Of a DNA stretch of 64,000 nt, positions 1 through 7,629 are shown piece by piece. The DNA lies in assembly GCF_022601975.1 (NCBI RefSeq), contig NZ_JAKVIR010000022.1, forward strand, positions 48,341 to 112,340, in the 5' to 3' direction. Positions within the stretch are counted from its first letter, which is position 1. Each line of letters starts with the position of its first letter. Source of the DNA: Pontibacter sp. E15-1 (lineage in GTDB: Bacteria > Bacteroidota > Bacteroidia > Cytophagales > Hymenobacteraceae). A program made the translations under genes and the position numbers. The notes below the pieces were generated by a model. The model had not been told where the DNA came from and did no database searches. It saw nothing but the letters and a program-made list of their open reading frames with translations.

Positions 1-423
1 GATGCGGTGGTCGTTTTTGTCCCCGAAAATCGTGGTGGCGTCCAGGGCGGTCGCCTTGTTCATCAGCACTTTGAAAGACCCTTTCCTTTTGCCGTTCAGC
101 GGCAGCCATTCCTGCAGCTTGTGCTCAGCCGACAGCTTGTCGATAAAGCGGATAAACTCGCGGGCCTCAAAGTTCTTGATGTCATTGCCTTTCTTAAAGT
201 TGTCGAGCTCTTCCAGCACCGTGATCGGGATGGCGACGTCGTGCTCCTGAAAGTTCTGCACGGCGCTGTGGTCGTACAGGATGACGGAGGTGTCGAGCAC
301 AAACACCTTTTTACCAGAGGCTTCTGCCATCTTTGGCTTGGCTGCTTTGGTTTTAGGCGTGGCGTTGGATTTTGATACTTTCATGTTGCCGGAAGCGGCA
401 GGTGAGGTTCTGGGGCTGGCCAT
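1..423 (-). CDS. PIN-domain / PhoH-like protein, N-terminal part (partial)
   Basis: Only the first 141 codons are present; the gene runs off the left edge. After a basic, low-complexity leader of about 38 residues the reading frame enters a PIN-type nuclease domain at VFVLDTSVILYDH (residues 40-52, first catalytic Asp at 44), followed by a second acidic cluster in VLEELDNFKKG. This order fits the YlaK/PhoH-like family, in which an N-terminal PIN domain is joined to a C-terminal PhoH RNA-helicase-like ATPase; the ATPase half is outside the window, so a stand-alone PIN protein cannot be excluded. The chosen ATG has an in-frame TAG five codons upstream; an internal ATG at 384 would remove 13 residues of the unconserved leader. 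The likely role is RNA metabolism. Confidence 0.8.
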   Translation of the reverse strand, partial: MASPRTSPAASGNMKVSKSNATPKTKAAKPKMAEASGKKVFVLDTSVILYDHSAVQNFQEHDVAIPITVLEELDNFKKGNDIKNFEAREFIRFIDKLSAEHKLQEWLPLNGKRKGSFKVLMNKATALDATTIFGDKNDHRI

Positions 424-537
424 AGGCGATAGGGGCTAAGGGTGAAATTGTATCCATTGATTTCTTTTCGATGCTCCTGCTTTGGAGCTTGTTCAGCATA
501 CGTGTTGCCGGGCAAACGTGAATTATACTGAAGGCTC

Positions 538-589
538 CAGGCCTGTTTACGTGGTCGCGGCAGGGGTGGCTGCCTCCACGTATGGCCTG
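538..589. other. Imperfect GC-rich hairpin in the leader upstream of the PIN/PhoH gene
   Basis: Three nested complementary segments are visible: CAGGCC (538-543) with GGCCTG (584-589), ACGTGG (549-554) with CCACGT (576-581), and GCAG (560-563) with CTGC (570-573). It lies in the 424-727 intergenic stretch, which otherwise holds no gene I can support. Read on the minus strand it would be in the 5' leader of the PIN/PhoH gene. No T-run follows, so it is not a standard terminator. Confidence 0.35.
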
Positions 590-727
590 TTCCTGGGGGT
601 ATAAACACATGAATAAGGATACAATTTAATTCAGGAATATACAAGCTTAATTGTCAGAACTTTAATCTGTGATCGGTGTATAACTAAAGAATTAGTTATA
701 CTGAGAATTTTTTTGTTTTTTTAGCCC

Positions 728-1240
728 ATGACGACACAGCCACGCCATATACCCACCGGAGTTCTCCTTATCTGTCTGACCGTGAGTGCGCTGTTCCTCG
801 CTCCGTTTAAAACGCTGGCACAGCCAACCGACAGAAGCACCCAGGCAAAGGCCAGGCAGGGGGTATGGCCCTTTCGCATCAACCGCCTCGACGCTGACGG
901 GCGATTTCATGGCCGCTGGAAAGTATGGGGGCCAGAGGGAAGGGGTATTCTGCGGAAGGGGCGGTTCCGCCATGGCAAAGAAGTTGGCACCTGGCGGTAT
1001 TATTACCCAGGCGGCACGCTATACCTGGTGGAAAAGCACCATCGGAAAAGCGGGCTCCTGCGTGTGCGGCGTTACCACGAAAACGGTGCATTGGCAAAAG
1101 AAGGGCAGGCGGCCACCGTTACCGAGGGTGGGATAATCCGGTACTACTGGTTTGGCAGCTGGCGGGTGTATGACGAGACAGGCGCATACAGCCACGCGGA
1201 GTATTATATTGACGGGAAGCTGCTCGAAATAAGGCGTTGA
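728..1240 (+). CDS. Small exported MORN-repeat-like protein
   Basis: A 170-residue protein with an N-terminal signal peptide (hydrophobic core about residues 10-30, ending in a probable cleavage site after LAQ). The mature part contains repeated G-x-W / G-x-Y-Y blocks (GRFHGRWKVW near 56-66, GTWRYYYPGG near 87-97, and a degenerate YYWFGSWRVY block near 140), with conserved Gly and aromatic residues as in MORN/YwqK-type repeats. Bacteroidota carry many such exported proteins of unknown role. It is basic throughout. It converges with the AlbA-domain gene, with only 7 bases between the two stop codons. No specific function can be assigned. Confidence 0.65.
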   Translation: MTTQPRHIPTGVLLICLTVSALFLAPFKTLAQPTDRSTQAKARQGVWPFRINRLDADGRFHGRWKVWGPEGRGILRKGRFRHGKEVGTWRYYYPGGTLYLVEKHHRKSGLLRVRRYHENGALAKEGQAATVTEGGIIRYYWFGSWRVYDETGAYSHAEYYIDGKLLEIRR

Positions 1241-1247
1241 GAAAAAT

Positions 1248-1868
1248 TTAGCTCAGGGTATAGAATGCCTCCTTTTGTTTATCGTGCAGGCGCAGATAAC
1301 CATGGATCACGAGTTTGACCAGCGTGCGGTAAGCCCGGCGCTCCGAAAGGTTTGCCAGTTTCATGTACTGCTTCAGGGTGATGCGCGGGGATGCCTTTAA
1401 ATAGTCGAGGACGGCCAGTTCGTGGCGCTCAAGCGGTAGTGGGGTATGCTCCGGGTCTTCGTGCGCCAACACTTTATCCACCAGTTTGCTGGTCTGCACG
1501 CTGGTGTCGCGCACGCGCACATAGGCCCGCCAGTCGTCCTGTTTCACCTTGGCATAGTGTGGCTTAACCCTGCTCTTCTGTATGATCACTTTCAGTATGG
1601 TGCAGTCATCCTCTTCCGCTTCCTCATACCGGATTCGCAGGGGCGGATCGCAGTAAAAGTCGGCTGCCAGCTGCAGGGTGTGCTTTTCCTCTTCCGGGTC
1701 CACGCCCACGATCGTGCCGTCGTCTTTCACTCCCACCAGAATCATACCTCCCCGCGTATTGGCGAATGAAACAAGGGTGCGCGCGATTTTGTCTGGCTGC
1801 GAAATGCGCTGCTTAAAATCGACGGTATCGCTCTCGCCAAGTAAGATCAGTTGCTTTATATCTTCCAC
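1248..1868 (-). CDS. AlbA_2 (Schlafen-type) putative DNA-binding / ATP-binding protein
   Basis: A 206-residue protein. Residues about 10-120 match the AlbA_2/Schlafen divergent domain: the (E/D)-F-K motif appears as TVDFK, followed by SFANTRGGMILVGV and DDGTIVGV. The C-terminal part (about 150-206) looks like a winged helix (LAVLDYLKASPRITLKQYMKLANLSERRAYRTL). The usual acidic residue of the x-E-F-K motif is Asp here. Members act in transcription control or stress responses in various bacteria, but the target is unknown. It lies downstream of the DUF3127 gene on the same strand, separated from it by a terminator hairpin, so it is probably transcribed separately. Confidence 0.75.
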   Translation of the reverse strand: MEDIKQLILLGESDTVDFKQRISQPDKIARTLVSFANTRGGMILVGVKDDGTIVGVDPEEEKHTLQLAADFYCDPPLRIRYEEAEEDDCTILKVIIQKSRVKPHYAKVKQDDWRAYVRVRDTSVQTSKLVDKVLAHEDPEHTPLPLERHELAVLDYLKASPRITLKQYMKLANLSERRAYRTLVKLVIHGYLRLHDKQKEAFYTLS

Positions 1869-1881
1869 AGGTAGCCAGAAG

Positions 1882-1914
1882 CAGGAAAAGCGGACTCAAA
1901 GCCCGCTTTTCCTG
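1882..1914 (-). terminator. Rho-independent-type hairpin after the DUF3127 gene
   Basis: A perfect 12-bp stem CAGGAAAAGCGG (1882-1893) / CCGCTTTTCCTG (1903-1914) with a 9-nt loop lies 25 nt downstream of the DUF3127 stop and just upstream of the AlbA gene. The T-run is weak. Confidence 0.6.
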
Positions 1915-1938
1915 AACATACATCTATTGAGGTATAAC

Positions 1939-2310
1939 TTAGAAAGGCAGATCGTTGTCTGCGTCGCTGCTATAGAAAGAAGGGGCGTCCTGCTGCGTTG
2001 CGGCACCGCCTGTAGGGGCGCCGGCGTTGCCAGTAGCGGGCTCTAACCTCCAGGCCTGCAGGTTGGTGAAGTACATGGTTGTGCCGTTTTTAGTGAAGGG
2101 CTTGCCTGTCAGGTTAAACGTCACTTTCACCTCATCGCCATTTTTGAAGGCATCTAAGAGGCTGGTTTTGTCCTGCGTGAGCTGGAACTTTACATACTGC
2201 GTGTAAGAGCCATCCGGAACCTCCAGCACAAACTCGCGCTTCTTGAATTTGTCACTGACCTGTTGCTCGTCAAACGTTTCGTACAGCTTTCCTTGAATAT
2301 CAAACGACAT
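1939..2310 (-). CDS. DUF3127 OB-fold protein with SSB-like acidic C-terminus
   Basis: A 123-residue protein matching the DUF3127 family, common in Bacteroidota: N-terminal GKLYETFDEQQVSDKFKKREFVLE, then a beta-rich OB-like core (KFQLTQDKTSLLDAF, GDEVKVTFNLTGK, YFTNLQAWRLE) over residues 5-90. A Gly/Ala/Thr-rich linker (about 92-112) leads to an acidic tail ending DADNDLPF. That layout, an OB core plus a flexible linker and a D-x-D-(I/L)-P-F tip, is the architecture of single-stranded DNA-binding proteins. It is seen directly in the sequence; whether the protein binds ssDNA is inference. It is monocistronic, with a terminator after it and a -7-like TATCTTTG element (2346-2353, minus strand) upstream. 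Confidence 0.85.
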   Translation of the reverse strand: MSFDIQGKLYETFDEQQVSDKFKKREFVLEVPDGSYTQYVKFQLTQDKTSLLDAFKNGDEVKVTFNLTGKPFTKNGTTMYFTNLQAWRLEPATGNAGAPTGGAATQQDAPSFYSSDADNDLPF

Positions 2311-2345
2311 AATATAGTAATTAAAATAGGTTATCTTGATTAGAA

Positions 2346-2353
2346 CAAAGATA
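2346..2353 (-). promoter_or_regulatory. Bacteroidota-type -7 element upstream of the DUF3127 gene
   Basis: On the minus strand this reads TATCTTTG, matching TAnnTTTG, 36 nt before the DUF3127 ATG. No convincing -33 TTTG was found at the right distance, so only half of the promoter is supported. Confidence 0.35.
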
Positions 2354-2474
2354 ACGAAAATTCTGCTGTTTTTGGTCCATTTTCGGGCGAGGTTCCGAGA
2401 AAAATTGCGCCTTTAAAACAGCCCGTCCTGATCCAGCGTACGCAAAGGCCACACGGGTATAACACACAAAAGAG

Positions 2475-3413
2475 ATGAAGAACATAGCCATAGCCATACA
2501 TGGAGGTGCCGGAACCATTACCAGGGCGTCGTTGACGGCCGCGCAGGAAGCCGCTTATACCGCAGCCTTGCGGGATGCGGCAGAGGCCGGGCATCAGCTG
2601 TTGCTGGCCGGGAAAACTGCGCTCGACGCAGTGGCGCTGGCCGTAACGGTTTTAGAGGACAGCCCCTTGTTTAACGCTGGCCGCGGCGCCGTATTCACCA
2701 GTGAGGGCAAGCATGAGATGGACGCAGCTATCATGTGCGGCAAAACATTGGAGGCAGGGGCAGTGGCTGGCGTGCAGGGTATCCGCAACCCGATCGCGTT
2801 GGCCAGGGAAGTTATGCTGCATTCTGAGCACGTGTTGCTGAGCGGGAGAGGGGCAGAGGAGTTTGCCCGAAACCAGGGTATAGCCTTTGCCCCGGAGGCC
2901 TACTTCTACGATGCTTTCCGCTTCCGGCAATGGAGCGAGGTCCGGGACTCCGAAACGTTTATGCTGGACCATACCGCGCAAAAGGAGAAAAAATTCGGGA
3001 CAGTGGGTGCCGTGGCCTTAGACCAGAACGGGAACACGGCAGCGGCTACTTCCACCGGCGGCATGACCAACAAGCGCTACAACCGGGTGGGCGATTCCCC
3101 CATCATAGGGGCAGGGACTTATGCCAACGACGCTACCTGCGCCATTTCCTGCACCGGGCATGGGGAGTATTTCATGCGGGCCGTGGTTGCTTACGACGTT
3201 TCCTGTTTGATGGAGTACAAAGGCTTCACACTGCAGCAGGCCTGCGAGGAGGTGGTGTTACGGAAACTGGTAAAGTTAGGCGGCGAAGGCGGCCTAATTG
3301 CGGTTAATGCAGCAGGGGAGCTGGCGTTGCCCTTTAACTCAGAGGGGATGTATCGGGCCAGCAAGCAGAACGAGGAACCGACAGTGGTGGGAATCTATAA
3401 AGAAACCACGTGA
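2475..3413 (+). CDS. iaaA: Isoaspartyl peptidase / L-asparaginase (Ntn-hydrolase)
   Basis: A 312-residue plant-type asparaginase. The N-terminus reads IAIHGGAGT, the family signature. The autocleavage/nucleophile site is G-T-V-G-A with Thr176, followed by the TSTGGMTNKRYNRVGDSPIIGAGTYAN block that forms the substrate and chloride site and ends with the GHGEYFMR motif. The proenzyme is expected to self-cleave before Thr176 into alpha and beta subunits. Known activity is release of L-Asp from beta-aspartyl dipeptides, including beta-Asp-Arg from cyanophycin. The convergent neighbour is cyanophycinase, which makes exactly such dipeptides. No signal peptide is present, so it is cytoplasmic. Confidence 0.93.
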   Translation: MKNIAIAIHGGAGTITRASLTAAQEAAYTAALRDAAEAGHQLLLAGKTALDAVALAVTVLEDSPLFNAGRGAVFTSEGKHEMDAAIMCGKTLEAGAVAGVQGIRNPIALAREVMLHSEHVLLSGRGAEEFARNQGIAFAPEAYFYDAFRFRQWSEVRDSETFMLDHTAQKEKKFGTVGAVALDQNGNTAAATSTGGMTNKRYNRVGDSPIIGAGTYANDATCAISCTGHGEYFMRAVVAYDVSCLMEYKGFTLQQACEEVVLRKLVKLGGEGGLIAVNAAGELALPFNSEGMYRASKQNEEPTVVGIYKETT

Positions 3414-3463
3414 ATTTGCAGGCTGTAATTTGGGAGGGGCTGCCTGTGCTCTTGCATTCAGAT

Positions 3464-3533
3464 CTTTTTAGGGTATGATTGAATTTCGCGTCTAAAAAGT
3501 TGATTGAGAAACATGCGCTATACCGTAGCGCAT
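3464..3533. terminator. Hairpins between the convergent iaaA and cyanophycinase genes
   Basis: Two inverted repeats lie between the genes: CTTTTTAG (3464-3471) with CTAAAAAG (3492-3499), and a compact hairpin ATGCGCTA (3513-3520) / TAGCGCAT (3526-3533) that touches the cyanophycinase stop codon. They probably form a bidirectional termination region; neither has a long T-run. Confidence 0.45.
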
Positions 3534-4423
3534 CACGTTGCCTTCTTTAACCTTGACCGCTCATAGGCGTCGGCGCTTTTGAAGAAGCGGCGGGCATTAA
3601 AATCATACAGGTTGCCTTTGGCCAGCGCGTGCATCACCATGTTGTCGATGGCAATGGGCCGGCCTTTCTCCACCTCATTCACATTGGTATAGTGTACGTT
3701 GTGGCTGTCCATGATCACCACCAGGTTAGACCCGATCGTTTCGATCATATGTCCCTCAGTCAAAAGTATTCCGGTGTCCTCGCCTAAGCCAACCCCTACG
3801 GATTTTGGGTGCGTCACCACTGCCTCCATCAGGCGGCCAAAGCGCCCCCTGGTCACGAAGTGCGTGTCGATGATCATGCCTTCCACCAGGTTGAGCCCTT
3901 CCCCGATCTTAACCGAGCCACGCAGCAGCGAATCGGTGGCGCTCCCCCCCTTGATCATCACCTGCGACATTGCCATCGCACCCGCACTGGTGCCCGCCAG
4001 AATGAAGTTCTCATTAAAATAGCGGTGCCGCAGAATCTCCATAAACTCCGTGTGCAGAAACATGCGCGTGAGCCGGGACTGGTCTCCGCCGCTGAACATT
4101 ACCCCGTCCGCTTTTTTGATCCGCTCCAGGTATTCCGGCAACAACGCGTCTTCCTCTACCCGTATGTGCATCAGCCCCACTTTCTCTATACCCAAAATGC
4201 CAAAGGCACTCACGTAGCGCTCCCCAACTTCCTCCGGGATCATCGAAGCCGTTGTGATGACCTCAATATGCGGGTTCTTGGCGGGGATTTCCTGCAGGAA
4301 ACGCTTAAGGATGCCTAACTCGAAAAAGTCCAGGTAATACTTCTTTTTGGTTCTTGGGTTGGGGTAGGTGCCTTTGTCCTCGTTCCCGCCGATGGCCATC
4401 AGTTTTCCTTTAGGTATATCCAC
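3533..4423 (-). CDS. cphB: Cyanophycinase (serine exopeptidase, S51 family)
   Basis: A 296-residue protein starting with GTG; no ATG is available upstream in frame. It has the family start GKLMAIGGNEDKG, the FSGGDQSRL motif, and the nucleophile elbow GTSAGA with Ser146, followed by the GLNLVEGMIIDTHFVTRGRFGRL and GVGLGEDTGILL segments typical of cyanophycinases. Known reaction: cleavage of multi-L-arginyl-poly-L-aspartate into beta-Asp-Arg dipeptides. No signal peptide is seen, so it is the intracellular form. The neighbouring isoaspartyl peptidase would finish degradation. No cyanophycin synthetase is in the window. Some Bacteroidota homologues may act on other beta-linked peptides. Confidence 0.92.
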   Translation of the reverse strand: MDIPKGKLMAIGGNEDKGTYPNPRTKKKYYLDFFELGILKRFLQEIPAKNPHIEVITTASMIPEEVGERYVSAFGILGIEKVGLMHIRVEEDALLPEYLERIKKADGVMFSGGDQSRLTRMFLHTEFMEILRHRYFNENFILAGTSAGAMAMSQVMIKGGSATDSLLRGSVKIGEGLNLVEGMIIDTHFVTRGRFGRLMEAVVTHPKSVGVGLGEDTGILLTEGHMIETIGSNLVVIMDSHNVHYTNVNEVEKGRPIAIDNMVMHALAKGNLYDFNARRFFKSADAYERSRLKKAT

Positions 4424-4734
4424 AGATGCTGTAAAGAGTTTGGTGTTTCGGTAAGCGCTTGCTGCGCCGTTGCGTTTGCTTCCACAAAAGTACAGGATTT
4501 CAGTAAAATCGTTTCACAAAGTCGCGCGATGCTTTACCGGGAAAGGATTATTTTCAAGACTTCTAACATTTGATTATATAGATTAATTTATATTATATGT
4601 TCTGGTGGCACGCGAAAACAGATATTTGGCTAATAAAAAATCACATCTCATAAACTCGCAGTAACATGTGCCGTATAGGAGGTACAGAGGCTGCAAAGCC
4701 AATCATTATTTTTAACGCGTAACCTTTCCAAGCT
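4424..4734. other. Intergenic stretch between cphB and the DUF892 gene
   Basis: About 310 bases of divergent promoter region, AT-rich at 4560-4660. I see no gene and no convincing TAnnTTTG/TTTG promoter pair. Confidence 0.5.
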
Positions 4735-5223
4735 ATGAAACTTAATAACCTAAAGGATCTGATGATCCATGAACTACAGGATATACTTAATGCAGAAAAA
4801 CAAATTACCAAAGCCCTCCCAAAAATGATTGAGGCGAGTGCCTCTTCCAAACTTAAGGATGCCTTTAAGACCCATTTAAAGCAAACTGAAAAGCACATTG
4901 AGCGCCTTGAGACAGTATGCAAGATGGTGGGCGTGGAGGCTAAGGGAGAAAAGTGCAAGGCCATGGAAGGCATCATCAAAGAATGTGATTCCATGATGAA
5001 TGAAAAAGCGGATAAGAGCGTAATGGATGCTGCTCTGATTGGCTGTGCCCAGCGTGTGGAGCACTATGAGATTGCCGCCTATGGCACTATCTGTACCTAC
5101 GCCAAGCAATTGGGTATGAACGACGTGCTGGACCAATTACTTATGACGCTGGATGAGGAGAAAAAAACTGACTCCCTGCTGACGCAAATCGCCGAAAGCA
5201 CCGTAAACATTGACGCTGAATAG
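4735..5223 (+). CDS. Ferritin-like DUF892 protein (YciE/YciF family)
   Basis: A 162-residue, all-helical protein. The sequence LKDLMIHELQDILNAEKQITKALPKMIEAS (residues about 6-36) carries the first helix with the E-x6-E type acidic positions of the DUF892 family. Later helices include the H-x2-R-x-E motif (KHIERLE) and QRVEHYEIAAYGT, which place further Glu/His ligands of a di-metal four-helix bundle. Family members are linked to stress (osmotic, oxidative) in enterobacteria; the biochemical role is unclear. The gene stands alone and is followed by two hairpins that separate it from the convergent M1 peptidase. Confidence 0.88.
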   Translation: MKLNNLKDLMIHELQDILNAEKQITKALPKMIEASASSKLKDAFKTHLKQTEKHIERLETVCKMVGVEAKGEKCKAMEGIIKECDSMMNEKADKSVMDAALIGCAQRVEHYEIAAYGTICTYAKQLGMNDVLDQLLMTLDEEKKTDSLLTQIAESTVNIDAE

Positions 5224-5251
5224 CGCTTATCGCGCTTACGAACGACATAAG

Positions 5252-5307
5252 AAGGGCTCTGTACCTTCGCTTCGCTTAACCAGCAGGTAGAAGGTGACAG
5301 AGCCCTC
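5252..5307. terminator. First hairpin after the DUF892 gene
   Basis: AGGGCTCTGT followed by ACCTTC pairs with GAAGGT, a bulged G and ACAGAGCCCT, giving a stem of about 16 bp starting 30 nt after the DUF892 stop. No T-run follows. Confidence 0.5.
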
Positions 5308-5316
5308 CAACTAGAA

Positions 5317-5366
5317 AACAGACACAGGAAAGGCCGCTAGTTTTAGCGGCCTTTCCTGTGTCTGTT
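5317..5366. terminator. Bidirectional terminator with a 23-bp perfect stem
   Basis: Positions 5317-5339 and 5344-5366 are perfectly complementary around a 4-nt loop. The right arm overlaps the stop codon of the minus-strand M1 peptidase (TAA at 5367-5365), so that gene's mRNA ends in this hairpin. Confidence 0.75.
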
Positions 5367-7263
5367 ACTTTAGCAACTCATCAAGGGTAACGGTAGCCAC
5401 CGCATGGTAGTTTGGTCTGGCTTTGGCATATATGGCCAGTGCTTTTTCTTTGCCCTGCGGCGTTTTGATCAGCTGTTTGTAAAGCGGGACCAGAAACTTC
5501 CGGCGGCCCACAGTCGTCAGGAAAGCCTGCAAAGCAGTGTCGGCGCTCGCATAGTTGTTGCGAATGGTATGGAGGAACCAGGCGGCCAGCACCTCATTGT
5601 TGCCGGATGTCGTGAAATGGAAAGCCTTGTCCAGTTCGGTTAGCTGCTGTTGCGTCATGTCCTCTGGCAGCATCCGGATGAAGTGGAGCCATTCGTGGCT
5701 GGACCATCCCTGCGTGGCTAACTTTTCGGCGGGCACGCCCTTTTGCCAGCTTCGGAAGGTTTCTGCAACTTTTGCAAAGCGGTCAGAGGAGGGAGCCACA
5801 AAATCCTGGGGCAGGCCAGGGGTATAAACCCATCCCTCAATGTTTATCTTCTCAGCCAGCGCCGCATCTCCCTGGATCAATTCCGAGCGCAGGAAATTCA
5901 GGAACGTGTCGGTATAAGTGCTTTGGAAGGCATAGGTAGCGAAATACTTGTTGACGAAGGCGTCGAACCGTTCTCTGCCGACGGCTTTCTCTATATGCTG
6001 CAAAAAGAAGTTTCCTTTTTCGTAGGCGATATCGGTCAGGCCATCATCGGGGTCGCGCCCTTCCAGGTCTAGCTTCAGGCGCGTGTCCGGACTGTCGGCT
6101 CCCAACTCCTCCAGTGTGTGCCTCAGGTCCTGGTAACCGAGCACCTGCAGCATGTCGGCGTATTCCTTGCCATACAGCTCCTCCATAATCCGGCGCTCAA
6201 AATACACCGTGAAGCCCTCGTTCAGCCAAAAGTCGTTCCAGGTGCCATTTGTCACCAGGTTGCCACTCCAGCTGTGCGCCAGCTCGTGGGCGATCAGGCT
6301 GGTCAGGGACCGGTCTTTGGCAAGGACCGTGGGCGTTACAAAGGTGAGGCGTGGGTTTTCCATACCCCCAAACGGAAAAGAGGGCGGCAGCACCAGCAGG
6401 TCATACCTGTCCCAACGGTATTTGCCATAGATTTTCTCGGCTGCCACCAGCATTTTATCCATCTCGGCAAACTCGTAGGCTGCCGCCTCAATGGTGGCAG
6501 GCTCGGCGTAGATGCCCGTCTGCGGGCCGATCTCTCTGAAGGTCAGGTCACCCACCGACAGGGCCATCAGATAGGAGGGTATAGGCTGCCGCATCTCGAA
6601 GTTATACACCCCGCGCGGGTTCTTCTCGGTTGGGTTAGAGGCGCTCATTACGGCCAGAAGCTCGGCTGGCACTTGCACGGTGGCCGAATACGTGATGCGT
6701 ATGCCCGGGCTATCCTGAATCGGGATCCAGGTGCGGGCCAGAATGGCTTGCGACTGGGTGAAGAGAAAGGGGTGCTGCTTGCCCGCAGTCTGTTGCGGGT
6801 TGAGCCACTGAAGTGCAGCTGCCTCGGGCGACGTGCGGTACTTGATCGTGACGCGCCTGGTATCAGGCTTTATTTTTACAAAGAGCGGTTGCCCGAGCAC
6901 TTCGTCCGGGGTGCCGAGCCGAAAACTAGTTGGCTCCATATCGTCTCCCACAAAAGCCTGCTCAATTTGCAGACCGCGGGTATCAAACACAATCTCCTCC
7001 GTCCCGGTTTTGTTTTCGATTTGGTAAGCCGCCTGTCCGGAGAGTACCTTGTTGCCAAAATCCACGTCAATGTTCAGGTCCAGGTGCGTGGCAACGGCCT
7101 CGGAAGGCCGGGCAAAGCTGTGCACATCTTCAGAAAGCATTTCTGCGGCGCTTTGTTCTGTTGTCATAGTTTCTTGTTGTGTGGAGGGGGGTGTGGTACA
7201 GGCAGCAAGTTGCAGGCTTCCAGCCATACTAACCCCAAGTAAATAGCGGTGGTATACGTTCAT
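5365..7263 (-). CDS. M1-family zinc aminopeptidase lipoprotein (leukotriene A4 hydrolase-like)
   Basis: 632 residues from the ATG at 7263; a longer frame opening at 7308 would put 15 polar residues before the signal peptide and is less likely. The N-terminus is a lipoprotein signal (hydrophobic stretch ending LQLAAC, lipid-modified Cys near residue 22). The M1 core has the exopeptidase motif GGMENP, the zinc site HELAHSW (about 326-332) and NEGFTVYFE about 19 residues later. The last ~150 residues form an alpha-helical repeat region as in leukotriene A4 hydrolase-type M1 enzymes. It should trim N-terminal residues from peptides at the periplasmic or outer-membrane face. It is monocistronic, with a strong terminator at its stop codon. 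Confidence 0.9.
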   Translation of the reverse strand: MNVYHRYLLGVSMAGSLQLAACTTPPSTQQETMTTEQSAAEMLSEDVHSFARPSEAVATHLDLNIDVDFGNKVLSGQAAYQIENKTGTEEIVFDTRGLQIEQAFVGDDMEPTSFRLGTPDEVLGQPLFVKIKPDTRRVTIKYRTSPEAAALQWLNPQQTAGKQHPFLFTQSQAILARTWIPIQDSPGIRITYSATVQVPAELLAVMSASNPTEKNPRGVYNFEMRQPIPSYLMALSVGDLTFREIGPQTGIYAEPATIEAAAYEFAEMDKMLVAAEKIYGKYRWDRYDLLVLPPSFPFGGMENPRLTFVTPTVLAKDRSLTSLIAHELAHSWSGNLVTNGTWNDFWLNEGFTVYFERRIMEELYGKEYADMLQVLGYQDLRHTLEELGADSPDTRLKLDLEGRDPDDGLTDIAYEKGNFFLQHIEKAVGRERFDAFVNKYFATYAFQSTYTDTFLNFLRSELIQGDAALAEKINIEGWVYTPGLPQDFVAPSSDRFAKVAETFRSWQKGVPAEKLATQGWSSHEWLHFIRMLPEDMTQQQLTELDKAFHFTTSGNNEVLAAWFLHTIRNNYASADTALQAFLTTVGRRKFLVPLYKQLIKTPQGKEKALAIYAKARPNYHAVATVTLDELLK

Positions 7264-7629
7264 GCGTTGTTGAGGATCTTGAGGTTCTAAGTTAAGCATT
7301 TGAGCCAATAGCCGAAACCTTTTGCAAATATCCGGCCTAACAAATAATAAAGGTTATTCATTGGGCTGCCATAAAAGATAACGCTCGACGGCGGTGCGGA
7401 ACGCTTTTTGTACTCCGTATATTTTGATGCGTTCGTTTGTCACCGCCAAAGGTTTTCCAAACTAGCGATGTATAACAATTTATGCAGATTTGGGGTACAA
7501 TGAGGGAACATATAAACAGGCCTACCCATTACTATTTGAAATGGTATTTTGTTTAGAATTAGTAGGCTCCCCATATATAGCTGTTTTCCTTATAAGTACT
7601 TACTTAGTCTGCACCAACACTAATAATAA
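7264..7629. other. Divergent intergenic region between the M1 peptidase and L,D-transpeptidase genes
   Basis: About 370 bases that should hold both promoters. AT-rich from 7440 onward. No RNA gene, repeat or clear TTTG/TAnnTTTG pair was recognised. Confidence 0.5.

Noticed and set aside
2500..4423. Phage, toxin-antitoxin or defence system in the first 5 kb
   Set aside because: The AlbA-domain and MORN-like proteins can occur near such systems, but here they are separated by terminators and convergent orientation, with no partner toxin, nuclease or integrase.
6118..7242. 374-codon plus-strand frame
   Set aside because: It lies entirely antisense within the M1 aminopeptidase gene, which has all catalytic motifs; high-GC codon positions keep the antisense frame open.
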